The notes under the pieces are model-generated. The model saw nothing but the letters and a program-made list of their open reading frames with translations, had not been told where the DNA came from and did no database searches. A DNA stretch of 64,000 nucleotides, taken from Sphingomonas jatrophae. Lineage in GTDB: Bacteria > Pseudomonadota > Alphaproteobacteria > Sphingomonadales > Sphingomonadaceae. The position numbers were made by a program, and so were the translations under genes. Location of the stretch: contig NZ_FOZG01000002.1 in NCBI RefSeq assembly GCF_900113315.1, forward strand, positions 682,001-746,000, written 5' to 3'. Of the stretch, positions 16,906 through 33,346 are shown in pieces; within the stretch, counting starts at the first letter, position 1, and each line of letters opens with the position of its first letter.

Positions 16906-19374
16906 ATGTTCCTGCTGCTCGCCAGCACCGCTGCGGCTGCGCTCCAGCCGGCGGAGGCGCCCGCGCCGGTCACCACCCCCGCCGCGCCGGCCCTGTCGCC
17001 CATCTCCGCGGGCGCCGCAGCCAATCAGGCGGGCGAGATCGTCGTCACCGCGCGGCGACGCGTGGAGAATGTGCAGGACGTGCCGATCGCGGTGTCGGTG
17101 GTCAGCGGCCTCGCGCTGGAACAGACGGGCAGCTACAATATCAACCGGCTGCAGCAGCTTCAGCCGACGCTGCAATTCTTCTCCACCAATCCGCGCAACA
17201 GCTCGATTAACATCCGCGGCCTCGGCGCGCCGCTCGGCCTGACCAATGACGGGATCGAGCAGGGCGTCGGCATCTATATCGACCAGGTCTATTACAACCG
17301 CGTCGCCGCCTCGACGCTGGACTTCGTCGATGTCGAGCAGGTCGAGGTGCTGCGTGGGCCGCAGGGCACGCTCTACGGCAAGAATACGGTCGCCGGCGCG
17401 ATCAACATCACGACGCGCGCGCCCAGCTTCGAGCCGGAGGCGCGGGCGGAGGTGTCGATCGGCAATTACAACTTCAAGCAGGGCAAGGCGTCGGTCTCCG
17501 GCCCCTTGAGCGACACGCTGGCGGCGCGGATCAGCGTCGCGGCGACCGACCGGGCGGGCACGATCCGCAACGTGGTGACGAGCCAGCGGGTCAATTCGCA
17601 GGACAATCTCGGCCTGCGCGGCACGTTGCTGTGGAAGCCGACCGAGCGGCTGAACATCTTCCTCGCGGGCGATTACAACGTGCAGGATCCGGTCTGCTGC
17701 GCGCAGATCTATGTCCGCTACGGGCCGACGCAGCGCGCCGCCAACCGCCAATATCCGGCGCTGGTCGCCGCCTATAATGCCGCCAATCCCACCCGCCCCT
17801 ACCGGGTGCCCAGCACCGACGCGTTTGATCGCCTGACCGATCTCGATGCGCCGCTGGCCGCGCGCAACGAGCATGGCGGCGCATCCTTGCGCGCCGAATG
17901 GGATGTCGGCGGCGGCACCGTGACCTCCGTCAGCGCCTACCGCTACTGGGACTGGGATCCGTCGAACGACCGCGACTTCACCGGGCTTGCCGTCAATCCC
18001 AAGGTGAACAACCCCACCGACCAGAAGCAATATACGCAGGAATTCCGCTACGCGATCAGCAGCAAGCGGTTCGACCTCGTCGCCGGCGCCTTCGGCTTCC
18101 ACCAGACGATCCGCACCCGCGGCATCCAGACCTATGGCCGCGATGCGAGCCTGTGGCTGCTGGCGCCGTCGAGCGCGCTGTCCCGCAATCCCGCCGTGCT
18201 CGACGGGTTGCAGGCGGACAACGACATCCGCCTCAACAACACCAGCGCCGCCGTGTTCGGCAAGCTGACGTGGCGGGTGACGGACCGCCTGAGCATCGCA
18301 CCCGGCATCCGCGTCAATTACGACAAGAAGCGCGGCCAGTATGACTCGGTCGTCACCGGCACCGCATCGAACGGCGTGCGCCAGCGCGTGACCTTCGCCA
18401 GCACCGATCCGTGGATCGTGGCGCAGCGCGGCGTGCAGGCGCCGCAATTCTTCCGCGCCAACTTCAGCGACTGGAACCTGTCCTACGACCTCAACCTGTC
18501 CTACAAGGTGGCCGACGACGTGCTCGCCTACGCCACCTATGCGCGCAGCTTCAAATCGGGCGGCGTCAACCTGAATGGCGTGCCCAACGATGCCGCTGGC
18601 GTGCCGCAGACGCAGGTGGCGACGGTCGATCCCGAAAAGGTCGACCATTTCGAGTTGGGCCTGAAGACGCAGTTCTGGGATCGGCGCGCGACGCTCAATC
18701 TCACCGGCTACTGGACCGACGTGCACGATTACCAGGCGATCGTGAACGACGGCTCCACCTCGGTGCTGCGCGGCTATCTGGCCAATGCCAAGAAGGCGCG
18801 CACGCGCGGCGTGGAGGCGGACTTCTCCGTGCGGCCGAACGAGCGGGTCAACGCCTATCTGAACGGCGCCTATACCGATGCGACCTACGAGGATTTCAAG
18901 AACGCCCCCTGCCCGCCCGAACTGTCCGGCGGCACGATCGCGGGCGCAGGCCAGACGCCGGGCGCAGCGGGCGTGCCGGGCGCGCTGAGCCCGGCGGTGT
19001 GCGACATTTCCGGCCAGTGGCTGCCCGGCGTGTCGAAATGGTCGCTGTCCTACGGCGCCGAGGTCAATCTGCCGACCAGCTTCCTGACAGGTGAAGGCGG
19101 GCAATTCTATCTCGGCTGGGACGGCAGCTACCGCACCAAATTCTCGTCCAACGCCTCCCGCTCCATCTACACGGACATTGCGGGCTATTCGGTCAACAAC
19201 CTGCGTGCGGGCTTCCGCAATGCGGACGGGCTCAACGTCTATGGCTGGGTGCGCAACATCTTCGACAAGGACTATTACGAGGTGCTGGCGACGACGCCGG
19301 GCAATACCGGCCTGATCGCCGGCCAGCCGGCCGATCCGCGCACCTACGGCGTGACGCTGGCGGCCCGCTTCTGA
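16906..19374 (+). CDS. TonB-dependent outer-membrane receptor
   Basis: An 822-residue receptor with a very short leader (MFLLLASTAAAALQ); a stop codon upstream in frame rules out a longer signal peptide. The TonB box GEIVVTARRRVENVQDVPIAVSV-type region begins at about residue 44, the plug contains EVLRGPQGTLYGKNTVAGAIN, and the barrel ends in LAARF. The 108-base upstream gap is unusually A/T-rich for this window and carries a good AAGGGGAAG ribosome binding site, so the gene probably has its own promoter. The ligand is unknown. The preceding sulfotransferase makes a sulfated or sulfur-containing substrate possible but not demonstrated. Confidence 0.92.
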   Translation: MFLLLASTAAAALQPAEAPAPVTTPAAPALSPISAGAAANQAGEIVVTARRRVENVQDVPIAVSVVSGLALEQTGSYNINRLQQLQPTLQFFSTNPRNSSINIRGLGAPLGLTNDGIEQGVGIYIDQVYYNRVAASTLDFVDVEQVEVLRGPQGTLYGKNTVAGAINITTRAPSFEPEARAEVSIGNYNFKQGKASVSGPLSDTLAARISVAATDRAGTIRNVVTSQRVNSQDNLGLRGTLLWKPTERLNIFLAGDYNVQDPVCCAQIYVRYGPTQRAANRQYPALVAAYNAANPTRPYRVPSTDAFDRLTDLDAPLAARNEHGGASLRAEWDVGGGTVTSVSAYRYWDWDPSNDRDFTGLAVNPKVNNPTDQKQYTQEFRYAISSKRFDLVAGAFGFHQTIRTRGIQTYGRDASLWLLAPSSALSRNPAVLDGLQADNDIRLNNTSAAVFGKLTWRVTDRLSIAPGIRVNYDKKRGQYDSVVTGTASNGVRQRVTFASTDPWIVAQRGVQAPQFFRANFSDWNLSYDLNLSYKVADDVLAYATYARSFKSGGVNLNGVPNDAAGVPQTQVATVDPEKVDHFELGLKTQFWDRRATLNLTGYWTDVHDYQAIVNDGSTSVLRGYLANAKKARTRGVEADFSVRPNERVNAYLNGAYTDATYEDFKNAPCPPELSGGTIAGAGQTPGAAGVPGALSPAVCDISGQWLPGVSKWSLSYGAEVNLPTSFLTGEGGQFYLGWDGSYRTKFSSNASRSIYTDIAGYSVNNLRAGFRNADGLNVYGWVRNIFDKDYYEVLATTPGNTGLIAGQPADPRTYGVTLAARF

Positions 19375-19383
19375 CACCCACGC

Positions 19384-19417
19384 GAAAACGCCCCCGGAGG
19401 GCTTCCCCCGGGGGCGT
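19384..19417 (-). terminator. Rho-independent terminator of the UrcA-family gene
   Basis: ACGCCCCCGG (19388-19397) pairs with CCGGGGGCGT (19408-19417). Read on the minus strand the stem is followed by TTTT, so it terminates transcription of the UrcA-family gene. On the plus strand it has no T-run but may still protect the 3' end of the receptor mRNA. Confidence 0.75.
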
Positions 19418-19438
19418 GACGCGCGGCGATCATGCCGA

Positions 19439-19798
19439 TCAGTTGCCGGCGAGCGTGATCACCGCATCGGAGGCGCTGGCATAACGCTCACCGCGGGCAG
19501 CCTGTGCGAGCACGATCTGGACCTGCGGTTCGGCCGACGCGATCGCAGCGTCGCGGCACTCATTGGCCTTGGCCATCATGCTGATCGGCGCGCGCTGGCC
19601 GGCCCCGCAGATCGAGTTGGCGGCAAGGCGGATGCGGCGCTCGAGCGTCGCGGCGCCCTTCTGGCTGGAAAGATCGAGATCGGCATAGCTGACGGTGCGG
19701 CTGACGCCTTCGCTGTCGGCGGCGGGAGCGGCATTGGCAGCGGCTGCGACCAGCGCGACGGGCACGAGCATTGCCTTTGCGATGAAACGGGTGAACAT
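19439..19798 (-). CDS. UrcA-family secreted protein
   Basis: A 119-residue protein with a signal peptide (MFTRFIAKAMLVPVALVAAA, cut near ANAAPA) and a mature domain with the UrcA-family pattern: SYADLDLSS near the N-terminus, then LERRIRLAANSICG and a second Cys in NECRDAAI. The two conserved Cys residues probably form a disulfide in the periplasm. UrcA proteins are common in sphingomonads and their function is unknown. ATG 19798 has AGGAG seven bases upstream. It is convergent with the TonB receptor and divergent from the rpoB leader. Confidence 0.85.
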   Translation of the reverse strand: MFTRFIAKAMLVPVALVAAAANAAPAADSEGVSRTVSYADLDLSSQKGAATLERRIRLAANSICGAGQRAPISMMAKANECRDAAIASAEPQVQIVLAQAARGERYASASDAVITLAGN

Positions 19799-19841
19799 TG
19801 GACGTCTCCTGAACCTTGATCTGCGAACGGTCTGGTTGGGC

Positions 19842-19870
19842 GGCCGCCGGGTGGGGTAGACCCGGCGGCC
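19842..19870. repeat. 11-base-pair hairpin upstream of the UrcA gene
   Basis: GGCCGCCGGGT (19842-19852) pairs perfectly with ACCCGGCGGCC (19860-19870) around a 7-base loop. It sits 44 bases before the UrcA-family start codon on the minus strand, so it would fall in that gene's promoter or leader. On the plus strand it is followed by only TTT, a poor terminator. Confidence 0.45.
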
Positions 19871-20407
19871 TTTCGCAGAAGCTTTAGGATCGGGGCCTGG
19901 GGTGCCCCCGCCTTGCCGCTGCTGGAGCCTTGTTACGCCCGCTGTGGCCGGATCGCGCGGCCGCTTCGACGGGCATGGAACCGGCATCGACCGAGCGGTT
20001 CGTCCCCGACGAAGACCATTTCGGTGGCGACGAACGGCATGAACCGGTGTTCAGCATGCGGTTCGTCGGCCGGGTGACGCTACGACAAGCGGCATTCCGA
20101 CCGACGAACGACGCGGGCGGCGCGATTCGCCGGGCCGAATCGCAAGGGGTTCCCAAGCGGGCGCCAGCGTCCTATATCGCGATCACACGAGTTTCAGGCG
20201 CCTGCCCTTCACGGGACGGCGCCGCCCCGGCGGCTTCCGGGACACGGCCCCTCTGGCGAGGGGGGCCGCGACGGATGGGAAGCGGCCCGGGGACTACCAG
20301 ACGCTGGCAGTGCGGTTCCGATGGCCCGGACCCGCACTTTTTTTCGTGGCCGAGCCATCCGGTTCGTGTCCGCACTGGCCGCGGTTTTGACGATGCGAGG
20401 GCAATAC
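19871..20407 (+). other. Gene-free region and structured leader upstream of rpoB
   Basis: About 540 bases hold no convincing gene on either strand, although long GC-driven frames run through them. rplJ and rplL, commonly found before rpoB in bacteria, are absent. Several strong stems are visible towards the 3' end, including GGCCCCTC paired with GAGGGG..CC near 20246-20267, and a terminator-like element at 20310-20344. The arrangement suggests a transcribed leader with an attenuator before rpoB, but I cannot place the promoter. Confidence 0.5.
20310..20344 (+). terminator. Rho-independent terminator or attenuator ahead of rpoB
   Basis: GTGCGGTTCC (20310-20319) pairs with GGACCCGCAC (20328-20337) with one mismatch around an 8-base loop, followed by seven T residues (20338-20344). 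It ends 63 bases before the rpoB start. Since no protein gene lies upstream on this strand for nearly 1 kb, it most likely acts inside the rpoBC leader. Confidence 0.75.
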
Positions 20408-24568
<4,161 letters not shown>

Positions 24569-24574
24569 TCCGGC

Positions 24575-24597
24575 GGGGAGGCGCCCGCCGCCTCCCC
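24575..24597. repeat. Hairpin in the rpoB-rpoC gap
   Basis: GGGGAGGCG (24575-24583) pairs with CGCCTCCCC (24589-24597) around a 5-base loop, 6 bases after the rpoB stop. There is no T-run, so it is more likely an mRNA stability or processing element than a terminator. Confidence 0.5.
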
Positions 24598-24619
24598 TGC
24601 CCTCGCCCGACCAAGTTTA

Positions 24620-24631
24620 CCCTCTAGAGGG
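24620..24631. promoter_or_regulatory. Palindrome overlapping the rpoC ribosome binding site
   Basis: CCCTCTAGAGGG is a perfect 12-base palindrome whose right half supplies the GAGGGACGAG ribosome binding site of rpoC. Self-pairing between mRNAs or a regulator could limit access to it, but a palindrome without a loop folds poorly within a single RNA. Confidence 0.3.
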
Positions 24632-24639
24632 ACGAGAAT

Positions 24640-28914
<4,275 letters not shown>

Positions 28915-28932
28915 CGCTCACGCACCTGACAC

Positions 28933-28977
28933 AAAGAAAGGCCGCCGTCCGGGATACCGGGCGGCGGCCTTTTCTTT
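28933..28977. terminator. Bidirectional terminator between rpoC and metC
   Basis: A long near-perfect palindrome pairs AAAGAAAGGCCGCCGTCCGG with the matching CCGGGCGGCGGCCTTTTCTTT arm around GATA, with one T-G wobble. Pyrimidine-rich tails occur on both strands, so it should stop rpoBC transcription rightward and metC transcription leftward. Confidence 0.92.
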
Positions 28978-29026
28978 GTCGGCGTTGCGAGAAGCGAGGA
29001 GTGTTGCGCCGCCCCTGCCCGGATGC

Positions 29027-30211
29027 TCAGCGTGCTTTGCGGAAGCGCGCCAGCCCCTCGGCCAGATCGTCGATCAGGTCGGCGGGATCCTCCAGGCCGA
29101 TGTGCAGCCGCACGGCCGGGCCTGCCGCCGTCCAGCGGGTGGCGCTGCGGATCGGTGTGGGGTCGATGGGCAAAGCGAGGCTCTCATAGCCGCCCCACGA
29201 GAAACCGATGCCGAAGTGGCGCAGGCCATCGATCAGCGCGGTGCGTGCCGCATCACTGCCGCCATCCAACACGAAGGCGAACAGCCCCGAGGCACCGGCA
29301 AAGTCGCGGCGCCACAGATCATGCCCCGGGCAGCCCGGCAGCGCGGGGTGGAGCACCGCGGCCACCTCCGGCTGCTCGGCCAGCCAGCTCGCCACCGCCA
29401 GCCCCCCCGCCTCATGCTGGCGCAGCCGCACGCCCATCGTCCGCAAGCCCCGCAGCGCCAGGAAGGCATCATCCGGCGAGACATATTGGCCGAGCGACTG
29501 CGCCACCTGCCGCAGCCGCGGGAAGCAGGCTGCATTCGCCGTCACCGATCCCAGCATCGTGTCGGAATGGCCGACGACATATTTCGTGCAGGCGAGGATC
29601 GACAGGTCGACGCCGTGCGCGATGGCCGGAAACAGCAACGGCGTCGCCCAGGTGTTGTCGAGCAGGGTCACCAGCCCGCGCGCCTTCGCCGCGGCGCACA
29701 AAGCGGGCACATCCTGCACCTCGAACGTCAGGCTGCCGGGGCTTTCGAGGAACAGGGCGCGCGTGTTCGGCCCGATCAGCTCGGCGATGCCAGCGCCGAT
29801 CAGCGGATCGTAGAAGCGGGTCGTGATCCCCATCGGCTTCAGCACGGTGCGGCAGAAGGCGCGCGTCGGCTCATAGGCGCTATCGACCATCAGCAGCTCG
29901 TCGCCCGGCGACAGGACGGAGAGCATGGCCCCCGCCACCGCGGCCACGCCGGACGGATAGAGCATCGTCCCCGCCCCCCCGGGTTCCAGCGTGGTCAGCG
30001 CATCCGCCAGCGCCCACTGCGTCGGCGTGCCGCGACGGCCATAATAGAGGTTGTCGTCAGGCGCCGCGGAGGCGGCGCGCAGGTCGGCCACGCTGTCGAA
30101 CAGCACGGTGGAGGCGCGCCAGACGGGCGGATTGACGATCCCCTGGGTCCACGCCTTGCGCCGCCCGGCAGTGACCAGCCGGGTCGCCGGCCGCTCCTCC
30201 TGACCGCTCAT
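29027..30211 (-). CDS. metC: Cystathionine beta-lyase (Cys/Met metabolism PLP enzyme)
   Basis: This 394-residue PLP enzyme belongs to the Cys/Met metabolism family. The N-terminal VNPPVWRASTVLFDS block, the LYYGRRGTPTQWALADALTTLE region, and the PLP lysine in LACTKYVVGHSD are typical of cystathionine beta-lyases of the MetC type, which release homocysteine, pyruvate and ammonia. A broader cysteine desulfhydrase role is possible. The start ATG 30211 overlaps the sseA stop by four bases (ATGA), which signals translational coupling, so both genes form one sulfur-metabolism operon ending at the terminator at 28933. Confidence 0.88.
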   Translation of the reverse strand: MSGQEERPATRLVTAGRRKAWTQGIVNPPVWRASTVLFDSVADLRAASAAPDDNLYYGRRGTPTQWALADALTTLEPGGAGTMLYPSGVAAVAGAMLSVLSPGDELLMVDSAYEPTRAFCRTVLKPMGITTRFYDPLIGAGIAELIGPNTRALFLESPGSLTFEVQDVPALCAAAKARGLVTLLDNTWATPLLFPAIAHGVDLSILACTKYVVGHSDTMLGSVTANAACFPRLRQVAQSLGQYVSPDDAFLALRGLRTMGVRLRQHEAGGLAVASWLAEQPEVAAVLHPALPGCPGHDLWRRDFAGASGLFAFVLDGGSDAARTALIDGLRHFGIGFSWGGYESLALPIDPTPIRSATRWTAAGPAVRLHIGLEDPADLIDDLAEGLARFRKAR

Positions 30212-31044
30212 GCGGTCGCCTTCGGCGTCGTCGCGTCCGCGCCCCATTCGCTCCACGATCCGTCATAGAGCGCGGCATCGTCGAGCCCGAGCAGATGCAG
30301 GCCGAACAGCAGGATGGCCGCGGTCACGCCCGAGCCGCAGGTGGTGACAATCGGGCGGGCGAGGTCGACCCCTGCGGTCTCGAACGCCGCCCGCAGCTCC
30401 GCGGGCGACTTCCACGTCCGATCCGGGTTGAGCAGCGCATCGTAGCGCAGGTTGGTGCTGCCGGGGATGTGGCCCGGCGCCACGCCTGTGCGCGGATCGG
30501 CCTCCACCCCGCTGAAGCGCGCCGGGCTGCGCGCATCGACGACCTGTTCGGCGCGGCTGTCGAGATTGGCGCGCATCTGTTCAAGGTCGCGAACCCCCGT
30601 CAGCGGCTGCCCGAGCGCGAAAGCGACTGGCGTCACTCCGCTTCTGCCCTGCTCGATCAGCCGCCCCTCGGCACGCCATTTCGCCAGCCCGCCGTCGAGA
30701 ATGGCGACATGCTCGGCGCCGAAGCGGCGCAGCAGCCACCAGGCGCGGCAGGCGGTATGGTGCGAGGCATCGTCATACAGGACGATCCGGTCCCTTCTGG
30801 CGATGCCCAGGCCGCCCAGCCGGGCCGCGAAGGCGGCAGCATCCGGCGCCATGCCGGGGGCGGGATGGTCGGCGTCGATAAGCGTCGCGAGGTCGAGAAA
30901 GCGCGCGCCCGGTATATGCCCCCCGGCAAACTCCGCCGCCGCGTCGCGGGCGGGATCGAGCGGGTGGGCGCTGGCATCGACCAGCCGCAGATCGGGATCG
31001 CCGAGATGCTCGGCAAGCCAGCCGGTGGAGAGGAGACTGTCCAT
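30208..31044 (-). CDS. sseA: 3-mercaptopyruvate sulfurtransferase
   Basis: A 278-residue protein with two rhodanese domains. The inactive N-terminal domain (about 5-130) contains GGHIPGARFLD, and the catalytic C-terminal domain (about 160-270) has GHIPGSTNLRYD and the active-site loop CGSGVTA with Cys236. The CGSG[VT] loop distinguishes mercaptopyruvate sulfurtransferases from thiosulfate sulfurtransferases. It transfers sulfane sulfur from 3-mercaptopyruvate to thiols or cyanide. It is the first gene of the sseA-metC operon and divergent from queF, with about 100 bases between the start codons. Confidence 0.93.
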   Translation of the reverse strand: MDSLLSTGWLAEHLGDPDLRLVDASAHPLDPARDAAAEFAGGHIPGARFLDLATLIDADHPAPGMAPDAAAFAARLGGLGIARRDRIVLYDDASHHTACRAWWLLRRFGAEHVAILDGGLAKWRAEGRLIEQGRSGVTPVAFALGQPLTGVRDLEQMRANLDSRAEQVVDARSPARFSGVEADPRTGVAPGHIPGSTNLRYDALLNPDRTWKSPAELRAAFETAGVDLARPIVTTCGSGVTAAILLFGLHLLGLDDAALYDGSWSEWGADATTPKATA

Positions 31045-31146
31045 GGCGAGAAGGGGTAGCGGCCGCCGCGGGCAGGTTCAACCAGCCCCCCCTGCTCGCC
31101 CGAGCGGCGCCAAGTCCGGCATGACGAAGCCCGGCCGCGCCCCTAT

Positions 31147-31602
31147 ATGGCCGCGATGGAACCCCTGCATCTCGGTCGCTCGACCCCGCTGCCCGCCTCT
31201 CCGCACGAGGCGGTGCTGGATTACGTGCCCAATCCACGCGCCGGCACGCTCTATCTCGTGCGCTTCGCCGCGCCCGAATTCACCTCGCTCTGTCCGGTGA
31301 CCGGCCAGCCCGATTTCGCGCATCTGGTGATCGATTATGCGCCGGGCGAGACGATCGTGGAATCCAAGTCGCTCAAGCTGTTCCTCGGCTCGTTCCGCAA
31401 CCATTGCGGCTTCCACGAGGATGTAACCGTCGGCATCGGCCAGCGCCTGTTCGATGAGATGAAGCCGCGATGGCTGCGCATCGGCGGCTACTGGTATCCG
31501 CGTGGCGGCATCCCGATCGACGTCTTCTGGCAGAGCGATGCACCGCCTGCAGGCCTGTGGGTGCCGGATCAGGGCGTTGCGGGCTATCGCGGGCGCGGCT
31601 GA
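31147..31602 (+). CDS. queF: NADPH-dependent 7-cyano-7-deazaguanine reductase
   Basis: QueF reduces the nitrile preQ0 to preQ1, the substrate of Tgt. The 151-residue length is that of the short YkvM-type enzyme. The catalytic Cys49 lies in [16 protein letters not shown] with Asp56, and the QueF signature ESKSLKLFL is at residues 72-80. Either ATG 31147 or ATG 31156 could be the start, and neither has a good ribosome binding site. With tgt at 3940-5085 it shows queuosine modification in this organism. Confidence 0.95.
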   Translation: MAAMEPLHLGRSTPLPASPHEAVLDYVPNPRAGTLYLVRFAAPEFTSLCPVTGQPDFAHLVIDYAPGETIVESKSLKLFLGSFRNHCGFHEDVTVGIGQRLFDEMKPRWLRIGGYWYPRGGIPIDVFWQSDAPPAGLWVPDQGVAGYRGRG

Positions 31603-31621
31603 AGCGCCGCCTGCGATCCCC

Positions 31622-31682
31622 CTTGAACGTCGAGGGGCTGCCCCTCTCCAGCGGAGAAGGACAGCCCCTCGCGAACTTCAAG
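31622..31682. repeat. Imperfect hairpin between convergent queF and the S10 peptidase gene
   Basis: CTTGAA (31622-31627) pairs with TTCAAG (31677-31682), and inside it GAGGGGCTG (31632-31640) pairs with CAGCCCCTC (31662-31670). It lies between two convergent stops and probably acts as a 3' end structure for both transcripts. There is no T-run. Confidence 0.5.
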
Positions 31683-31699
31683 ACTGCGGGAGCGGCGCC

Positions 31700-33223
31700 T
31701 TAGCGCCCCGTGCCGCCCGTGCGGATGAAGCTGCGAATGTCCGTCGACAGCTTCCGCAGATCGTCCTCGCGCACGTACATCATGTGGCCGGCATGATACC
31801 AGTGCCACGAAATGCGGCCGTCATTCGGGATGCCGGTGCGGTTGAGCGAATATTCCGCGCCGAAGAAGGGCGTGGCGAAATCATAATAGCCCTGCGCCAC
31901 GAACACGCGCAGCCCGCTATTCTCGCGCAGCGCCTTGCCGATGTAAGGCGCGACATTGAGGTAGCCCGAGCCGCCGCGCGGCCCTTCGCCGATGTTCCAG
32001 TCCCACTCGCCCGTGCCGCCGATCGACGAATAGACCACGTCGGGCGAATATTTCAGCGTGCTGCGCGCATAGGCGTTCATCGCGGCGGTATAGGCGCCGT
32101 CGATCGCGTAGAAGCTGGGATCGTTGTCCGGCTCCTCGCCCGCCGCGTCATAATCCTTGCCGGTATAGCGCGTGTCGAGGCGGCCGATCGTCAGCCCGCG
32201 ATCGCGCAGCAGCTCCTTGTAGAAGCGGCCCGGCGACAGGCGCAGGTCGGCCCGGTCGAGGAACGCCTCGGACACGCCGGTGAAGCGGGAGAGCTGCGGC
32301 CGCACCGACGCGCGCTCCTCCGCCGAGAGCGAGTTGCCCTTGAGCAGCGCGGAGGCATAAGGCCCGATCGCGAACGCCTTGGCCTCGGCGACGAACTCCT
32401 CGACCGTCGCGGGCTTGTTCGCCACCTTGTTGTGATACCAGGCGGTGGCCGCCATGGACGGCAGGTTGGTGACGTAGCCAAGCTCGTTGCCCGGCGCATC
32501 CGCGGCCTGGCTGAAGTCGAGGATGGACGAGATCAGGATGATCCCGTTCACCGCCACGTCGGTATAGGTGCCCTCCAGCTCGCGGATCACCGCGGCCGAG
32601 CGCGTCGTGCCATAGCTTTCGCCACCGATATATTTCGGCGCGTTCCAGCGATCATTCTCGTTCAGCCACAGGCGGATGAACTGCGCCATCGACTTGGCGT
32701 CTTTGGTGATGCCCCAGTAATTCTTCGGGTCCGTCTTACCCAGCGCGCGGCTGAACCCCGTGCCGACCGGATCGATGAAGACGAGATCGGTCACGTCCAG
32801 CAGCGAAAAGGCGTTGTCGACGATCGGGTACGGCGGTGCGCCATCGTCGCGCGCGTCTGACGGGATGACGACGCGCTTCGGCCCGAACGCCCCCATGTGC
32901 AGCCACAGCGAGCCAGACCCCGGCCCGCCATTCCACAGGAAGGTCACCGGCCGGTTGGGATCGGTCTTGCCTTCCTTCACGTAGGAATAGCTGGTGATGG
33001 CGGCGAGCGGGTTGCCGTCCTTGTCCTTCAGGTAGGTTTCGCCCGCGGTCGCGCGGTAATTGACCCTGACGCCGCCGAACGTGCCCGAATGGCGCGTGAC
33101 CGAGACGACGGGCGGCGGAATGTCGCGCGCCGCCTCCTTCTTCTCGGCAGCCGTGTCGGGCTTGTCCTGCGCAAAGGCGGGGGTGGCGAAAAGGAGGGCG
33201 ACGGCCAGAGCGGAGCGGATCAT
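31700..33223 (-). CDS. Secreted S10-family serine carboxypeptidase
   Basis: A 507-residue peptidase S10 protein. Residues 1-19 form a signal peptide (MIRSALAVALLFATPAFAQ). The oxyanion-side motif LWNGGPGSGS is at about 96-105, the catalytic Ser203 is in GGESYGTT, and the C-terminal Asp and His lie in QGYYDFATPFF and WYHAGHMMY. It should remove C-terminal residues from peptides in the periplasm or outside the cell. No disulfide-rich insert typical of eukaryotic members is present. It stands alone, with hairpins on both sides. Confidence 0.9.
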   Translation of the reverse strand: MIRSALAVALLFATPAFAQDKPDTAAEKKEAARDIPPPVVSVTRHSGTFGGVRVNYRATAGETYLKDKDGNPLAAITSYSYVKEGKTDPNRPVTFLWNGGPGSGSLWLHMGAFGPKRVVIPSDARDDGAPPYPIVDNAFSLLDVTDLVFIDPVGTGFSRALGKTDPKNYWGITKDAKSMAQFIRLWLNENDRWNAPKYIGGESYGTTRSAAVIRELEGTYTDVAVNGIILISSILDFSQAADAPGNELGYVTNLPSMAATAWYHNKVANKPATVEEFVAEAKAFAIGPYASALLKGNSLSAEERASVRPQLSRFTGVSEAFLDRADLRLSPGRFYKELLRDRGLTIGRLDTRYTGKDYDAAGEEPDNDPSFYAIDGAYTAAMNAYARSTLKYSPDVVYSSIGGTGEWDWNIGEGPRGGSGYLNVAPYIGKALRENSGLRVFVAQGYYDFATPFFGAEYSLNRTGIPNDGRISWHWYHAGHMMYVREDDLRKLSTDIRSFIRTGGTGR

Positions 33224-33279
33224 GTCAACGGGTTAGCGGCATGACCAAACCTTGAGAAGCCCCCCTTCTCATCAACATG

Positions 33280-33322
33280 GCCCGGCTTGTTCCGGTGCTC
33301 CTCCACCGGGAACAAGCCGGGC
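33280..33322. terminator. Long hairpin between the S10 peptidase and oxygenase genes
   Basis: An 18-base arm (33280-33297, GCCCGGCTTGTTCCGGTG) pairs with a 19-base arm (33304-33322) with one extra G, around a 6-base loop. It begins right after the oxygenase stop on the minus strand. Without a T-run it may be a factor-dependent terminator or a member of an intergenic repeat family. Confidence 0.5.
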
Positions 33323-33346
33323 GGAGGGTGCCGGCTGGTGGGGGCT

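Noticed and set aside
15325-19377. A 1350-codon minus-strand frame opposite the sulfotransferase and second receptor
   Set aside because: It spans two recognisable plus-strand genes and their gap with no domain of its own; it is a codon-bias shadow.
19930-20407. A protein gene in the gap before rpoB, such as a displaced rplL
   Set aside because: No frame there shows ribosomal protein sequence, a ribosome binding site or plausible composition, and the terminator at 20310 cuts through the open frames.
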